DNA of 7,735 nucleotides, from assembly GCA_023129265.1 (NCBI GenBank), contig JAGMCJ010000021.1:1-7735 (forward strand), written 5' to 3'. The notes beneath the pieces were generated by a model that saw only the letters and a list, made by a program, of their open reading frames with translations, did not search any database and had not been told where the DNA came from. This document shows positions 5,973-7,735 of this stretch, piece after piece (the stretch's first letter is position 1; each line of letters begins with the position of its first letter). This DNA is from Thermoplasmata archaeon. GTDB lineage: Archaea > Thermoplasmatota > Thermoplasmata > RBG-16-68-12 > JAGMCJ01. The position numbers and the translations under genes are program-made.

Positions 5973-7306
5973 TGGCGCTGACCGCTCTTGACATCTACAA
6001 GAAGCTACCGCAGACGAACTGCGGGAAGTGCGGTTTCCCTACATGCCTCGCATTCGCGATGCAGCTGGCGAACAAGAAGGCAAGCATCGATGACTGTCCT
6101 GATGTATCCGATGAGGCCAAGGAACTGCTGGAGTCCTCGGCCGCTCCGCCGATAAGGCTGGTGAAGGTCGGCACCGGCGACAATGAGATAGAGATGGGGG
6201 ACGAGGTCGTTCTCTTCAGGCACGAGAAGACGTTCTATCATCCCGTGGCGTTCGCCCTGATGGTCGATGACGACTCTCCCGACATAGAGTCCAAGGTCCA
6301 GCCGGTAGAGGAGATGAGGTTCGAGCGGGTGGGTCAGGAGCTGAAGCTCGACATGATTGCAATCCGCTCGAAGTCGGACGACCCAGCGAAGTTCTCGTCC
6401 GCCGTCTTCACGGTGAAGGAAAAGACTTCCGCACCGCTCATGCTCATTTCCCAGAACCCGGCCGTCATCGAGGAGGCACTGAAGGTGTGCGGTTCGGACA
6501 GACCTATCATCCACGCGGCGACGAAGGACAACTACGAGAAGATGGCGGAGCTCGCGAAGTCGAGCGACTGCCCGCTAGCGGTCCTGGGCGATGCGGGATT
6601 GGAGGAGCTAGCCGAGCTGAGCAAGAAGGTGAAGGAGGCCGGCGTTGAGGATATCGTCCTCGACATCGGCATGAAGCCGCTTGGCAAGATGCTGCAGGAG
6701 CTCACGCTCATCAGACGGTTCGCGATAAAGAAGCTGTTCAGACCGCTCGGGTATCCTATCATCATGTTCACGCAAGGTGAGGGTTTGAGCGAAGGCCTGG
6801 AGGTCGCCCTGGGAACGATGAAGTATGCCTCCATAGTCGTGATGAAGGAGACAGATCGGTCCTTCGTTTATCCTCTGCTCACCCTTAGGCAGAACATCTA
6901 CACGGACCCGCAGAAGCCCATACAGGTCCAGCCGGGAATCTACGATCTGAACGGTCCCGACGAGACCTCACCCGTAATGATAACCACAAACTTCTCGCTC
7001 ACGTACTTCACCGTGGCGGGCGACATCGAGACGAGCAGGGTGCCGAGCTACCTGCTCGTGGCCGACGCAGAGGGCCTGTCAGTGATGACGGCCTTCGCGG
7101 CGGACAAGTTCACCGCGGATACCTGCGCCGAGTTGATAGAGAGCTGCGGGATCGACGAGAAAGTCAACCACAAGAAAATCATCATCCCCGGCCAGGTCGC
7201 AAGGATGAGCGGGAAGCTCAACGAGAACTCTGGATGGGAGGTGCTTGTGGGACCGCGAGACTCATCCGGCCTTCCGAAGTACCTGAGAGAATACAGCGGG
7301 CAGTAA
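5972..7306 (+). CDS. acsC: corrinoid iron-sulfur protein, large subunit (AcsC)
   Basis: A 444-residue protein (Moorella AcsC is about 446) that holds the cobamide and one [4Fe-4S] cluster. The N-terminal cluster domain has C17, C20, C25 and C42 in the pattern NCGKCGFPTC...DDCP. A linker and a central TIM barrel follow (roughly residues 90-320), then the C-terminal cobamide-binding Rossmann-like domain. That domain contains SPVMITTNFSLTYF (333-346), the EGLSVMTAFAADKF segment and IIIPGQVARMSG (403-414), all typical of this family. The cluster reactivates cob(II)alamin to cob(I)alamin, which then accepts the methyl group from the pterin carrier. ATG 5972 overlaps the acsD stop by one base and is preceded by a perfect GGAGGTGA at 5958-5965. 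It is the last gene of the operon; its stop touches the stop of the opposing gene. Confidence 0.96.
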   Translation: MALTALDIYKKLPQTNCGKCGFPTCLAFAMQLANKKASIDDCPDVSDEAKELLESSAAPPIRLVKVGTGDNEIEMGDEVVLFRHEKTFYHPVAFALMVDDDSPDIESKVQPVEEMRFERVGQELKLDMIAIRSKSDDPAKFSSAVFTVKEKTSAPLMLISQNPAVIEEALKVCGSDRPIIHAATKDNYEKMAELAKSSDCPLAVLGDAGLEELAELSKKVKEAGVEDIVLDIGMKPLGKMLQELTLIRRFAIKKLFRPLGYPIIMFTQGEGLSEGLEVALGTMKYASIVVMKETDRSFVYPLLTLRQNIYTDPQKPIQVQPGIYDLNGPDETSPVMITTNFSLTYFTVAGDIETSRVPSYLLVADAEGLSVMTAFAADKFTADTCAELIESCGIDEKVNHKKIIIPGQVARMSGKLNENSGWEVLVGPRDSSGLPKYLREYSGQ

Positions 7307-7735
7307 CTACATCTGCGTCGGGTCGAGATAGCTCGCTTCCTTCTTCCTGATAGGCTCGAGAGACTTGTCCACAGTCTTCTTCATCTGCAGGCCGGATACG
7401 TGCATCAGCGTATCGCCGAGGTCGTCCTCGACGTTCATCGAGCACAGACACGGATAGTGATGATGCGCCAGGCCCGCCTTCTCCACCGCGTCCCTCACGC
7501 TCGTCCCGGGAAGCTCCTTGGCGACGAACCTTCCGCACCCGCATGCCGAGTCGCGCAGGACTTCCACTTCGGTGACTGCACCCTTCTCCACCTTGACGTC
7601 CAGTATTGGCTTTCCGAAGAACTCCACGGATCTGTCGATTATGGGGTCACCGACTTCTTCGAGACTGCAGAAAGGTCTGGGAAACGCGGTGGCAATCCCA
7701 TGTCTCGAGAGTTCCCGCTCAATCTGCGTCCTCAT
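7307..7735 (-). CDS. DUF166-family protein, C-terminal part (gene continues past the right edge)
   Basis: 142 codons are visible up to the window edge. The family is usually longer, with an N-terminal part of some 80-100 residues before the segment seen here, so the Met at the edge is probably internal and the gene partial. Recognisable DUF166 motifs are PRPFCSLE (residues 19-26 of the visible part), DSACGC (62-67) and HHHYPCLCSM (91-100). The five cysteines C23, C65, C67, C96 and C98, plus the H91-H93 run, suggest a redox or metal site, but the biochemical role is not established. Databases sometimes label members as thymidylate synthase, which I consider unsupported. A selenoprotein variant (DfsP) is known in methanogens; here the positions are ordinary Cys and no in-frame TGA is seen. 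It is transcribed toward acsC and ends with TAG at 7307-7309 with no gap, so it is not in the acs operon. Confidence 0.75.
   Translation of the reverse strand: MRTQIERELSRHGIATAFPRPFCSLEEVGDPIIDRSVEFFGKPILDVKVEKGAVTEVEVLRDSACGCGRFVAKELPGTSVRDAVEKAGLAHHHYPCLCSMNVEDDLGDTLMHVSGLQMKKTVDKSLEPIRKKEASYLDPTQM

Noticed and set aside
6005..6514. 169-codon open frame on the minus strand inside acsC
   Set aside because: Antisense to the well-conserved cluster domain of AcsC; no domain recognised and no convincing start signal.
7218..7544. Overlapping 108-codon minus-strand frame against the DUF166 gene and the acsC end
   Set aside because: Same strand as, but in a different frame from, the DUF166 protein, which has clear family motifs; the Arg/Glu/Gly-rich product looks like a frame shadow.
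1..7735. CRISPR arrays, insertion sequences, defence genes or other mobile features
   Set aside because: No repeated units with spacers, no transposase-like product and no terminal inverted repeats were seen on reading both strands; the window is metabolic genes nearly end to end.

Overview
The window carries a compact five-gene operon for the carbonyl branch and the acetyl-CoA-forming step of the Wood-Ljungdahl pathway. All five genes are on the + strand, with almost no intergenic space (387-7306). In order they are a CooF-like four-cluster ferredoxin, Ni-dependent carbon monoxide dehydrogenase (AcsA/CooS), acetyl-CoA synthase (AcsB), and the small (AcsD) and large (AcsC) subunits of the corrinoid iron-sulfur protein. 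Every metal ligand of both active sites that I could place by alignment to the remembered Carboxydothermus CODH-II and Moorella ACS is present, so the enzymes look functional. The CODH would reduce CO2 to CO (or oxidise CO), with electrons probably passing through the ferredoxin. AcsC/AcsD would deliver the methyl group, and AcsB would join CO, methyl and CoA into acetyl-CoA.

Layout: 1-33 holds only a possible tail of an upstream gene and a ribosome binding site. A small 4-oxalocrotonate-tautomerase-like gene lies at 34-216. A 170-nt spacer (217-386) holds weak hairpins and an archaeal-looking TATA box. The acs operon follows at 387-7306. A convergent minus-strand gene of the DUF166 family runs from the right edge to 7307; its 5' part lies outside the window, and its stop codon directly abuts the acsC stop.

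Organism: an anaerobe using the Wood-Ljungdahl pathway. All four Acs proteins are of the bacterial type in length and architecture: a three-domain ACS of 718 aa, a homodimer-type CODH of 671 aa and a CFeSP small subunit of 320 aa. No CdhA, CdhB or short CdhC is present. Yet the surroundings look archaeal. There is a CTTTATAAAC element about 55 nt before the GTG start, strong GGAGGTGA ribosome binding sites, arginine coded largely by AGG/AGA with frequent ATA isoleucine in moderately GC-rich DNA, and a DUF166 neighbour, a family I know mainly from archaea. My best inference is an uncultivated, perhaps Thermoplasmatota-like, archaeon with a bacterial-type CODH/ACS. A bacterial host is not excluded.

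I found no CRISPR array, insertion sequence, RNA gene or defence system. The most interesting aspects are the domain mismatch between enzyme type and host signals, the gene order with a ferredoxin at the head, and the absence of acsE and cooC from the cluster.
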